Origin: CAYYJM01 sp964471755
Lineage (GTDB): Bacteria > Planctomycetota > Planctomycetia > Gemmatales > Gemmataceae
Assembly: GCA_964471755.1 (NCBI GenBank)
Contig: CAYYJM010000059.1
Span: 1 to 26,332, forward strand
Length of the DNA stretch: 26,332 bases
Direction: 5' to 3'
Numbering within the stretch: position 1 is the first letter of the stretch; each line of letters begins with the position of its first letter. The translations under genes were made by a program, and so were the position numbers. Below the pieces are notes generated by a model. The model saw only the letters and a program-made list of their open reading frames with translations, had not been told where the DNA came from and made no database searches. This document shows positions 7,679-15,395 of the stretch, one piece after another.

Positions 7679-8302
7679 TCAGACGTCGGGCTCCGCCGGA
7701 AGGACGTTGAGCAGCTTGCGGAAGGTCAGGTTGATCCGCGGCCCGATCGGCCGAGTCGTTCGCGGAATGCGATGCAGCCAGTTCGTCTGGGTGCCGTCCG
7801 CCATGATGAGGAGACTGCCGTGTGTCAGTTCAATGCTCCGCTTCAGTGAGCGATCTCGCCGGTGCTTCAGCTGGAACTCGCGCGTCGCCCCGAAACTGAC
7901 CGACGCGATCGTCGGGTTTGGCCCCAGGCCATGCTCGTTGTCGGCGTGCCAATCGACGCCATCCCGGTTGTCGCGATACCGATTCAGCAGCACGCTGTTG
8001 AACCGGGCCGAGCCGGTCGCCTCGATCGCGTCCTTGATCTCGCTCAGGGCGGGAATCCAGGGCAGCGAGACCAGATGCAGGCCGGAGTAGGTGTACTCCG
8101 TGCCGGCGTCGCCGTACCACGCCGACAACCGGGGCTGGTTGACCGTCCGGCCGAAGAATTTGAGCTGCTCCTGCTTCCAGGCGATCGTGTCGAGGAGCGT
8201 CGCGAACAGCCGATCGCTCTGCTCCGGGGTGAAGAAGTGGGGGTAGAAGAGGATGGTCGCCTCGGGGATCTCCAGGGCGACAGATTCGTGGGCCTCGTTC
8301 AT
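7679..8302 (-). CDS. alkB: AlkB-type 2-oxoglutarate/Fe(II)-dependent dioxygenase
   Basis: A 207-residue protein with the full AlkB/ALKBH2-3 pattern: NRYRDNRDGVDWHADNE (iron ligands His119 and Asp121), distal ligand His177 in WLHRIP, and PRINLTFR with Arg189 and Arg195 for 2-oxoglutarate and substrate. The upstream PRLSAWYGD and YTYSG motifs are those of the nucleic-acid demethylases. It should remove 1-methyladenine and 3-methylcytosine lesions from DNA or RNA by oxidation. GAGG lies 6 bases before the ATG. It follows the GGQ release-factor-like gene by only 8 bases and so is in the same operon. It is not beside ada or other adaptive-response genes, so control probably comes from the operon promoter upstream of 11161. 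The symbol denotes the family; orthology to E. coli AlkB is not tested. Confidence 0.92.
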   Translation of the reverse strand: MNEAHESVALEIPEATILFYPHFFTPEQSDRLFATLLDTIAWKQEQLKFFGRTVNQPRLSAWYGDAGTEYTYSGLHLVSLPWIPALSEIKDAIEATGSARFNSVLLNRYRDNRDGVDWHADNEHGLGPNPTIASVSFGATREFQLKHRRDRSLKRSIELTHGSLLIMADGTQTNWLHRIPRTTRPIGPRINLTFRKLLNVLPAEPDV

Positions 8303-8310
8303 CGAACACC

Positions 8311-8853
8311 TCAGCGTAACAGGGGATGGCCGAACTGAACGCGGTAGACGTTGGCCTGCTGCCAGAGTCGGTCGTCGGTCTGGAGGACGTCGATCAGGTT
8401 GCCGGTGGACAGCCCGAGCGTGGCGGCGGCCTCGGCGACCCGCCCCTGACAGGCGACCAGCACGTCGAGGAGGAGTCCCGCCAGCGGCCAGAAGCGCGGA
8501 TCCTTCGCACTGGCCAGGTGGACGCGGCCATCACGACCCCGAGCCGGCACGAGATCGCGATGCTCGACCAGGCCGTCTGCCGCGAGCAACTCGACGGCGA
8601 TCTCGCGACGCAGCTTCAGGTAGAACTCGCGCCGCAGCCGGACCAGCGCCCGGGCCTTGTTCTCATGCTGCGACCGGCTCTCCTCGGCGATGACGATCAG
8701 ACCGCTCGGCCCATGCCGCAGGCGGACGGCCGAGCTGGTCTTGTTGCGCTTCTGACCGCCGGGACCGCTGGCCCGGTAGGTGTCCACGTCGCACTGCGCG
8801 AGCAGCTGTGCCTCGGTCAACCCGGTCCAGACGTCGCGATCGGCGATGGACAT
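8311..8853 (-). CDS. GGQ-domain peptide chain release factor-like protein
   Basis: Taking the ATG at 8853, the protein has 180 residues; a GTG at 8865 would add four. The N-terminal half is a class I release-factor catalytic domain with SGPGGQKRNKTSSAV (GGQ at residues 32-34), the loop that triggers hydrolysis of peptidyl-tRNA in the ribosome. It lacks the codon-reading domains of RF1/RF2, as do the ribosome-rescue factors ArfB/YaeJ and ICT1. In place of ArfB's basic tail there is an extension (residues about 112-180) containing GRVAEAAATLGLSTGNLIDVL, which looks like a FIS-type helix-turn-helix. It probably rescues stalled ribosomes or acts on free peptidyl-tRNA (inference). The stop of the vWA gene is 22 bases upstream and the AlkB gene begins 8 bases downstream. 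Confidence 0.85.
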   Translation of the reverse strand: MSIADRDVWTGLTEAQLLAQCDVDTYRASGPGGQKRNKTSSAVRLRHGPSGLIVIAEESRSQHENKARALVRLRREFYLKLRREIAVELLAADGLVEHRDLVPARGRDGRVHLASAKDPRFWPLAGLLLDVLVACQGRVAEAAATLGLSTGNLIDVLQTDDRLWQQANVYRVQFGHPLLR

Positions 8854-8875
8854 GGACGCTCGCACCTCTACGGAA

Positions 8876-11161
8876 TCACACCCGACTTCGGGTCAGCTCA
8901 CCAGTGGGTCGGAGCCGGCTGGCCTCCTCGTCGCGAACCGGATCGGCCTTGTAGAAGCGATTGGCCAGCCAGCTCTCCGCGGCGAGCAGGACGAGCAGGG
9001 CGATCATCACCAGCGGCAGCAGTTCCGTCGGCGGGGCGAACTTCTCGCCGACGATCACGTCGATCTTTACGTCGTGGCCGACCGGCAGGACGGTATCCTT
9101 GCCGAGCGCGGCCTCGATGGTTTCGAGCGGGACGCGGGCCAGGTTGTTCTCCTCGAACGGCTCCGTCAGGCTGAAGGCCGAGAAGACCCGGTCCTGGTGG
9201 TCGCGCAGCTGATAGTTCCCTGCCGCCGTCGCCTGGGGCAGGAGGAGGTCCGGCAGCGGCACGCCGGCCGTGCCCGCGTTGGCCGGCGGGTTCCACGTCA
9301 CCCGCGTCTCGCTGTCGCTGAGGCCGGGGCCGGTTACCTTGAACGGCGGCGTCGGTGCCGGCACGGGCAGCGGCAGGCGGACCTCTCGACCGCGCGCAAA
9401 GCGCAGGCTCGGCGTCGTCACCCGGCCGGCCAGGTCCTGACAGGCCAGGTCGAGCAGCACCAGACCGAATGCCGAGTCCTTCCAGTAATTGTGCCAGTTC
9501 CGGCCGTCCGGCAGCGTTCGGCCATCGAGCGGCACGGTGAACATCAGGACGCGGCCTCGACCACGTCGCTTCTCCAGCAGGGCCGGGTGTTGGCCCGGAT
9601 CGGCATACGCGGCGATGACGCCGCCCTCGTTGCCCGACGCGTCCACCTCCCAGTAGGCGACCACCTGCGGCTCGTTCACCTTGAGCCAGCTGCGGAACGG
9701 CTCCGTCAGCGGATGGCCCGCACGGAAGTCCTTCCACGGCACGCCCGGCTTGCCGACCGGCACCGTGATCACCTTCTGCAAGGTGCCGGGCAGGAGTTTT
9801 ACCCGCTGGCCCTCGCTGTTGAACACCTCGCGGCGGTCGCCCACCTCGTCGCCGGGCGGAATGAGGATGAGTCCGCCGCCGCCATCGACGTAGTCGCCGA
9901 GCTTGTCCCACAGGATCGGAGCCGGCTGCACGACCTGATGCAGGATGACGATGGCGTTCTCCTGCAACTTCTCCAGGGACACGGCGGCCGTCGCGGCGGT
10001 CTGGCTCGTCATCGTGGTCAGGTCGAACCCCTCTGCCGGTCGGAACTTCGCGATCGCCTGCAGCGCCTCGCGGACAGGCCGGGAGGGATCGAGACTGTCG
10101 GTGATGAGGAGCAGTTTTCGCTGACTTCGCGTTGGCACCGTGGCGAACGCCGTGTTGTTGAACAGCAGCGGATCGCTTCCCTCCAGCCGGGCGACGATCT
10201 GTACTGGCACGTCGCGGTCGCCGGTTGCCTTCGGCACGGTTCGCTGAAAGACCAGCACCTTGCGTTCGCCGGCGGCGAGTCGTACCGGCTGGCGAGTCAG
10301 AGTCGGATCGACCGATCGCTCGGTCTCGAACTGACAGTCGAGAACGGTGTTGAAGTCGCCGCCGGTCGCCCGGACGCCGACGCGCACGTCGAGTTTTCCA
10401 CCCGGCACGACCACATCAGGGCTCGCCTCGATGCTCTCGATGGCCAGGTCGCGTGGCTGATCCAGGCCGACATCGACGAACAGGACCTGCACTCCCTCGG
10501 GGATCAACTGGCGATCCGCGCCTCCGTGCGTCGGCCAGGACGGGACCGTCCGGTCAGAGAAGACGACGAGCAGTTGCGGCAGCGTCTCGTCCTGGATGGC
10601 CCGCGCCAGCAGGGCGACGCCGCCCTCGATGAGACGCGGCACCGTTTCGACGACCGGTCGGGTGCGCATCCCGGCGAGCCGCCCCTCGACGAGGGAGCGG
10701 CCCTGGAGCCAGCCCTCGATGCTGCCCGGGGCCGGCATTGGCTCGCCGGTTTCGAGGATGCGAACCTTGCTCTCCGGCGCGATCTTGCCGAGAACCTCAC
10801 GAGCGCGATCCCTGGCCTCGTCGAGGCGCGAGCGGTCGGCGCTGGTGTAGTCCATGCTCGGGCTGGTGTCGAAGACGAAGACGGCCAGGACGGGCTGATT
10901 GCCGCTGAACGGCGACCGCGCCCCGGTGAGCTGCGGCCGGGCCAGAGCGAGGACGATGAGGGTGAGGACGAGCAGGCGAGCGAGCAGGAGCAACAGATTC
11001 TGTAGACGCATCTTGCGCCGGTTGGTCGTCCGCTTGAGTTTGAGGAAGCGGAAGGCCGGGAACGGCATCGCCTGGGGCTTCTGCCGGTTGAGCAGGTGGA
11101 TGACCACCGGCACGGCGAGCAGCGCCAGGCCGGCCAGCAGGTAGCCGTGAACGAACGTCAT
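8876..11161 (-). CDS. BatA-domain / vWA membrane protein
   Basis: I start at the ATG at 11161 (AGAGGG about 10 bases upstream) because translation then opens with MTFVHGYLLAGLALLAVPVVIHLLNR, the classic BatA N-terminal membrane segment. The frame is open further upstream but without family character. The protein has 761 residues. A second helix near residues 55-75 (LLLLLARLLVLTLIVLALARP) is followed by a vWA domain with the metal-site motif DTSPS (residues 98-102). A long region with strand-rich and glutamine-amidotransferase-like segments follows (LLITDSLDPSRPV, GGGLILIPPGDEV), and a C-terminal helix near 720-738 (LLPLVMIALLVLLAAESWL). Large planctomycete proteins of this build usually sit beside MoxR ATPases and DUF58 proteins; here those partners are absent. 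It heads the operon. Its role is probably envelope-linked and otherwise unknown. Confidence 0.85.
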   Translation of the reverse strand: MTFVHGYLLAGLALLAVPVVIHLLNRQKPQAMPFPAFRFLKLKRTTNRRKMRLQNLLLLLARLLVLTLIVLALARPQLTGARSPFSGNQPVLAVFVFDTSPSMDYTSADRSRLDEARDRAREVLGKIAPESKVRILETGEPMPAPGSIEGWLQGRSLVEGRLAGMRTRPVVETVPRLIEGGVALLARAIQDETLPQLLVVFSDRTVPSWPTHGGADRQLIPEGVQVLFVDVGLDQPRDLAIESIEASPDVVVPGGKLDVRVGVRATGGDFNTVLDCQFETERSVDPTLTRQPVRLAAGERKVLVFQRTVPKATGDRDVPVQIVARLEGSDPLLFNNTAFATVPTRSQRKLLLITDSLDPSRPVREALQAIAKFRPAEGFDLTTMTSQTAATAAVSLEKLQENAIVILHQVVQPAPILWDKLGDYVDGGGGLILIPPGDEVGDRREVFNSEGQRVKLLPGTLQKVITVPVGKPGVPWKDFRAGHPLTEPFRSWLKVNEPQVVAYWEVDASGNEGGVIAAYADPGQHPALLEKRRGRGRVLMFTVPLDGRTLPDGRNWHNYWKDSAFGLVLLDLACQDLAGRVTTPSLRFARGREVRLPLPVPAPTPPFKVTGPGLSDSETRVTWNPPANAGTAGVPLPDLLLPQATAAGNYQLRDHQDRVFSAFSLTEPFEENNLARVPLETIEAALGKDTVLPVGHDVKIDVIVGEKFAPPTELLPLVMIALLVLLAAESWLANRFYKADPVRDEEASRLRPTGELTRSRV

Positions 11162-11264
11162 GAGCCGCGGTCCCTCTCGTGGAGCGATCCCACCGCCAGC
11201 ATAGCAAGTGAGGGCCGACACCGCTACGATGACCGACAACGCCCCGTACCCCGGAGAACGTCCC

Positions 11265-12248
11265 ATGCTCGTCACACCCGAGGTCGATCGCCACAACCAG
11301 CGCTACGCCCTGCTCGCCGTGGGCGTCGTGGCCCTGATCGTCTGCTTGCTCGGCTACCTGCATCCGCTGGTCTTCCTCGGTCTGCTCGTCCTTCCCGGCG
11401 TGTGGTGGCTCATCCGCCGACAGACGCTCCGGCGGGCCGCCTTGATGCGCGCACCGTTCCCGGATACCTGGGAGGCGATCCTCATTGCCCGAGTCGCCTA
11501 CTTCCGTGCCCTGGACGAGGCCGGCCGGCGGCGCTTCCGCCAGATGGTACGCATCTTCCTCGACGAGGTGCGCATCACCGGCATCAACACCGACATCGAT
11601 GACACCGTTCGCGTTCTGGTCGCCGCCAGCGCGATCATCCCGATTTTCGGATTCCACGACTGGGAGTACGACCGCCTCGGCGAGGTACTCATCTACCCCG
11701 GGTCGTTCACTGACGAGTACAAGACCACCGCCGACGAAGATGCCAATATCCTCGGTCTGGTCGGCATGGGGCATCTCAGCGGTGTCATGGTCCTGTCAAA
11801 GCCGGACCTGCTGCACGGTTACGCCAACCCGGAGGACCGGCAGAACGTCGGCATCCACGAGTTCACTCACCTGGTCGAGGATGGCGAAGGTCGGCATGGT
11901 CTGCCGCCGGAGGTGCCCGCCGTGGTCGTCTACCAGTGGCTGCTCTACGTCGCTCAGGAGTTGAACCATCCATCGGAGAACCGCCGGCACATCAACGGTT
12001 ATGCCTACACGAACCAGCACGAGTTCCTGGCCGTGCTGAGCGAATACTTCTTCGAGGCCCCGGACGTACTTCAGCGCAAGGCCCCGAAGCTGTACGAAAT
12101 GCTCCGCCAGATGTTCCACCAGGACCCGGCGTCAATGTTCGCCCACGTGCCGGCTTCGCGCCGACGTCGCCTGGGCCGGAACGATCCGTGCCCGTGCGGC
12201 AGTGGCAAGAAGTACAAGGAGTGCTGCCTGGCCAGGGTGCCGGCTTGA
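11265..12248 (+). CDS. MtfA-like zinc metallopeptidase (M90) with SEC-C tail
   Basis: I chose the ATG at 11265, with GGAG 8 bases upstream; ATG 11229 and GTG 11208 are in frame but have weaker sites. The 327-residue protein opens with two hydrophobic stretches (residues 14-31 and 34-49), probably a membrane hairpin. The middle matches the MtfA family (zinc-dependent peptidase M90): DEVRITGINTDIDDTVRVLVAA split over 100-121, VLIYPGSF, the zinc motif HEFTH (198-202) and TNQHEFLAVLSEYFF (250-264, third ligand probably Glu253). The C-terminus ends in a SEC-C zinc motif, PCPCGSGKKYKECC (308-321), like the one at the end of SecA. MtfA in E. coli is cytosolic, about 265 residues, and interacts with the repressor Mlc; both the membrane anchor and the SEC-C tail are additions here. 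It is divergent from the vWA operon. Confidence 0.87.
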   Translation: MLVTPEVDRHNQRYALLAVGVVALIVCLLGYLHPLVFLGLLVLPGVWWLIRRQTLRRAALMRAPFPDTWEAILIARVAYFRALDEAGRRRFRQMVRIFLDEVRITGINTDIDDTVRVLVAASAIIPIFGFHDWEYDRLGEVLIYPGSFTDEYKTTADEDANILGLVGMGHLSGVMVLSKPDLLHGYANPEDRQNVGIHEFTHLVEDGEGRHGLPPEVPAVVVYQWLLYVAQELNHPSENRRHINGYAYTNQHEFLAVLSEYFFEAPDVLQRKAPKLYEMLRQMFHQDPASMFAHVPASRRRRLGRNDPCPCGSGKKYKECCLARVPA

Positions 12249-12372
12249 ACCACGAGACCGACAGGCGAAGCCCGCCGTACTGGGGAGCCAGGAACCGGGT
12301 CCTGTGGGCGGTACAGGCGGCCGAGCCTCGACACGCTGTTACAGATCCCGGCCCTCGGCGATCGTCGTGGCG

Positions 12373-13710
12373 TCAATCCTTCTCGCCCCACACCTTCGGC
12401 ACGACGAAACCCTTCGCCTTCGGCGCGTTCCTTGGCGGCACCGCCTCCTTCGCGAATACGGCCAGTTTCGCGCGCAGTTCCTTCACGCGATCCGGATGCT
12501 TCTCCGCCAGATTGTTTTTCTCGTACGGATCGTCCCAGAGATTGAACAGTTCGATGCTGCCTGGTTTGGTGACGAGCTTCCAATCTCCCACGCGAATCGC
12601 TCCGGCGTTGGGAGTCGTGTTGAGAAGGATCGCATCGTGCGGTGACGGTTTGCCCTGCGTCAACGCCGGCCAGATGTCACGGCCATCGAGCGGCATCTTC
12701 TGCACGATCTTCGCTCCGGAGAGTTGAAGGAGTGTTGGATACCAATCGACAACGTGCATGGCCTCGGTGTTGGTTTTTCCGGCAGGGATGTGGCCGTCCC
12801 AGGTGGCGAACGCAGCGACACGGACACCGCCCTCGTAGAGCGTGCCCTTGCCGGCCCGGTACTTGCCGTTATCGGTCACCCGGCCCGGCGTCGGGCCACC
12901 GTTGTCGGCACTGAAGACGAACAGCGTGTCCTTGCGGACGCCGGCCTTCTCGACCGCCGCGACGATCTTGCCGACGGCCTCGTCCATCGCCGCGAGCATG
13001 CCCGCGTACTTCAGACGCTCGCCTCGCAGCTTCCCCTCATACGGCTTGAGATACTCGTTCGGCACCTGATGCGGCCCGTGAACGGCGTTGAACGGGACGT
13101 AGAGGAAGAACGGTTTCTTGCCGGCATTCTCCGTCACGAACCGGGCCGCCTCCTGACCGATCAGGTGCGTGCTGTAGCCGGCGTCGCGGCAGACCTTGTC
13201 GTCGCGGTGCCAGTCGAAGCCGCCATCGCGCAGGTGCGTGAAATAGTCGATCGCCCCGTTGTAATGGCCGTACTGATGATCGAAGCCGCGGCGCGTCGGC
13301 AGATAACCGGGCTCGACGGTGCCGAGGTGCCACTTGCCGACGATGGCCGTCGTGTAGCCGGCCTGCTTCAGTCCCTGGGCGAGCGTCTGCTCCTCCAGCG
13401 GCAGGCCATACTGGGCCCACGGTCGGACCACGCCAACCTGTAGGCCATGACGCATCGGATAACGCCCGGTCAACAGAGCCGCCCGCGTCGGACTGCAGAG
13501 CGGCTGGACGTAGAACGCATCGAGAATCGTCCCGTCCCGGGCGAGTTTATCGAGGTGCGGCGTCTTGATCTCGGTGCCGCCCATGAACCCGCAGTCGTGC
13601 CGACCGAGATCGTCGGCGAGGATGTAGACGACGTTGGGTTTTGGGGCGTCAGCCAACGCCGGCACGGTCGTGAGAACCAACGCAATCAGGGGAATCAGAG
13701 AACGAGACAT
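12373..13710 (-). CDS. Secreted Cys-type sulfatase (arylsulfatase-like)
   Basis: A 445-residue protein with a signal peptide (residues 1-21, MSRSLIPLIALVLTTVPALA). Sulfatase motifs: metal ligands in LADDLG (Asp33, Asp34), the maturation motif CSPTRAALLTGR with Cys72 as the residue oxidised to formylglycine, GKWHLG (125-130), and SADNGG (267-272) carrying the second pair of calcium ligands. The overall layout fits arylsulfatase B / N-acetylgalactosamine-sulfatase relatives. It hydrolyses sulfate esters, probably on a glycan in the periplasm or outside the cell; the exact substrate is not visible. GAGG is 7 bases before the ATG. It is the last of four sulfatase genes in a row and is separated from the previous one by repeat copy B. 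All active-site residues that I can locate are present. Confidence 0.92.
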   Translation of the reverse strand: MSRSLIPLIALVLTTVPALADAPKPNVVYILADDLGRHDCGFMGGTEIKTPHLDKLARDGTILDAFYVQPLCSPTRAALLTGRYPMRHGLQVGVVRPWAQYGLPLEEQTLAQGLKQAGYTTAIVGKWHLGTVEPGYLPTRRGFDHQYGHYNGAIDYFTHLRDGGFDWHRDDKVCRDAGYSTHLIGQEAARFVTENAGKKPFFLYVPFNAVHGPHQVPNEYLKPYEGKLRGERLKYAGMLAAMDEAVGKIVAAVEKAGVRKDTLFVFSADNGGPTPGRVTDNGKYRAGKGTLYEGGVRVAAFATWDGHIPAGKTNTEAMHVVDWYPTLLQLSGAKIVQKMPLDGRDIWPALTQGKPSPHDAILLNTTPNAGAIRVGDWKLVTKPGSIELFNLWDDPYEKNNLAEKHPDRVKELRAKLAVFAKEAVPPRNAPKAKGFVVPKVWGEKD

Positions 13711-13731
13711 GGGAGAACCTCGTGTGATCGA

Positions 13732-13793
13732 TTTAGCCGCCGGCTTGCCGGCGGTCTTCGGCGCGAATACCCGCCGGCAAGCCGGCGGCTAAA
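13732..13793. repeat. Palindromic element, full copy (copy B)
   Basis: Two perfectly complementary 23-base arms (13732-13754 and 13771-13793) surround the 16-base loop tcttcggcgcgaatac. Each arm is also a hairpin by itself, with 8-base stems ccgccggc / gccggcgg. The loop is the reverse complement of the copy C loop with one mismatch, so B is inverted relative to C. It lies between the stop of one sulfatase gene (13806) and the start of the next (13710). Confidence 0.9.
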
Positions 13794-13805
13794 TGAAGGC
13801 CCCGC

Positions 13806-15395
13806 TCACGGTCGGCGTCGCCCTTCGGTGAACGGCAGTTTCTCGAATCGGCAATCCTTCTCGACGACGCGCGGATCGCCCGCGTCCGTCAGGATCTTGA
13901 TCAGCCGTTCGCTCATCTCCTTGCGGACGGTGGCATACTTCGTATCGGCGGCCACGTTCTTGATCTGGTCCGGATCGGCCTTCAGGTCGTACAGTTCCTC
14001 GCCGGGCCGTTTGGCGAAGGCGTGGTCGTAGTGCCACTTCCACTTCGCGTCGTTGCGATGGGCCACCAGCCACGCCTTGGTCGGACTGGCGTCCATGTCC
14101 GCGAAGGCGACGAAGGTCTGGTTCTCCAGCTCGTTCGCGGTGGGAGCCCGGTCGGCCGTCACGTTACGCGGATCGCCCATTGGTGTCCGCTCCGGTTTGA
14201 AGTTGCGGATGTAGAGGAAGTCCTTCGTCCGCAGCGCCCGTTGGGGATACGGCAGGTTCCCCGCCCGGGCATCGGCGACGTGGCGTTCCCGTCCAGTCAC
14301 GACCCACGTCCGCTCCGGATCGACCTGCCCGTTCTTGTCCGACGCGAGAATCGGCCAGAGCGACTTGCCGTTCAGCCCATCGGGATGCTTGACCCCGGCG
14401 ATGTCGAGGAATGTCGGCGTCAGATCCATCAGATTGACGAAGTCATCGACGACCCGGCCGCCGTGGATGCCTGGCCCCGCTGCCACCAGGGCGACATGGA
14501 CGCCGAAGTCGTAGAGGTTGCACTTGCCGCCGGGGAAGCCGGGCGCTCCGTGGTCGCCGCTGATGACGACGATCGTCCGGCCCAGTTCGCCGGTCTGCTT
14601 CAACTGGTCGAGCAGCACACCGACGCAGGCATCGAAGGCCTGAGCCTCGCCGAGGTAGTCGGCGAAGTCCTCGCGCACCTCCGGCACGTCGGGCAGGAAC
14701 TTTGGCAGTTTCCCCTTCAGGCTTTCCGGATCGATGCCCCAGAGGGCCTTGCCGGAGCCCTTGACCCACGTGCGGTGGACGTTGGTCGGCCCGAACCAGA
14801 AGCAGAACGGCTTCTTCGGATCGCGAGCTTTGAGGAAGGCGGCAAAGTTGCCGCGAACCTGCTCGAAGAGCGGAGCCTTCGCTTGCTCGGGGGGCTTGCC
14901 CTGCGCGAGGGCGGCGGTCCCACGCTCGGAGAACTGATTGAAGGCCATGCCGGCCTTCTGGAAGGCGTGTTTCTGTCCGCCGTAGGGAGCATCGGCCGGC
15001 GTGCCGGGGCTCCACACCTTGGCGACCTTGCCGATCGCGTAACCCGACTGCTCGAGCAGGAGCGGGTAGGTCGGGATGGCCGAATCCCAGACGGCACCGT
15101 TGAGGATGGCACCGCGTCCGGTGTTGAAGAAGTAGCGGCCACTGAGCAAGGCACTGCGACAGGGCGTGCAGGACGGCGCGTTGACGAAGGCGTTCTTGAA
15201 CAGCACGCCGCGCCCGGCGACGGCGTCGAAATTCGGCGTCCGGATGACCTGATTCGGTGACGGCCGCCCCTCGTGCTTCGCGTAAACCGAGGCGTAGCGG
15301 CCCCAGTCGTCGGCGAAACAGAACAGGATGTTCGGCCGCTCGGCCGCAGTCGCCGGGACGGCGAGGATCAGTGCGAGGAAGACGGTGCGACTCAC
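13806..15395 (-). CDS. Secreted Cys-type sulfatase, N-sulfoglucosamine sulfohydrolase (SGSH)-like
   Basis: Start: GTG at 15395, overlapping the stop of the upstream sulfatase as GTGA, with GGAGG about 11 bases upstream. The frame is open further but only within the neighbouring gene. The 529-residue protein has a signal peptide (MSRTVFLALILAVPATA). Motifs: FADDWGRY (Asp29, Asp30) and SCTPCRSALLSGRYFFNTG with Cys76 as the formylglycine site; this version of the motif is typical of SGSH-like enzymes. A metal site, SGDHG, lies later in the chain. The usual GK-x-H-x-G motif is replaced by GKVAKVW (residues 122-128), so the customary active-site His is missing. SGSH removes N-sulfate from glucosamine; here the substrate is inferred only from motif style. 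Coupled translation with the upstream gene suggests that both are made together. Confidence 0.88.
   Translation of the reverse strand: MSRTVFLALILAVPATAAERPNILFCFADDWGRYASVYAKHEGRPSPNQVIRTPNFDAVAGRGVLFKNAFVNAPSCTPCRSALLSGRYFFNTGRGAILNGAVWDSAIPTYPLLLEQSGYAIGKVAKVWSPGTPADAPYGGQKHAFQKAGMAFNQFSERGTAALAQGKPPEQAKAPLFEQVRGNFAAFLKARDPKKPFCFWFGPTNVHRTWVKGSGKALWGIDPESLKGKLPKFLPDVPEVREDFADYLGEAQAFDACVGVLLDQLKQTGELGRTIVVISGDHGAPGFPGGKCNLYDFGVHVALVAAGPGIHGGRVVDDFVNLMDLTPTFLDIAGVKHPDGLNGKSLWPILASDKNGQVDPERTWVVTGRERHVADARAGNLPYPQRALRTKDFLYIRNFKPERTPMGDPRNVTADRAPTANELENQTFVAFADMDASPTKAWLVAHRNDAKWKWHYDHAFAKRPGEELYDLKADPDQIKNVAADTKYATVRKEMSERLIKILTDAGDPRVVEKDCRFEKLPFTEGRRRP

Noticed and set aside
8780..11005. 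741-codon open frame on the plus strand
   Set aside because: It is antisense to the vWA gene and the release-factor-like gene, which have clear domains. The translation is low-complexity Arg/Gly/Ala/Asp-rich with no family pattern; long antisense frames are expected at this GC content.
12286..12305. Weak hairpin after the MtfA-like gene as a terminator
   Set aside because: The stem caggaaccgggtcctg is only five continuous pairs with a mismatch and no T tract, so I did not list it.
14022..15260. 412-codon plus-strand frame
   Set aside because: It is antisense to the SGSH-like sulfatase and has no recognisable motif.
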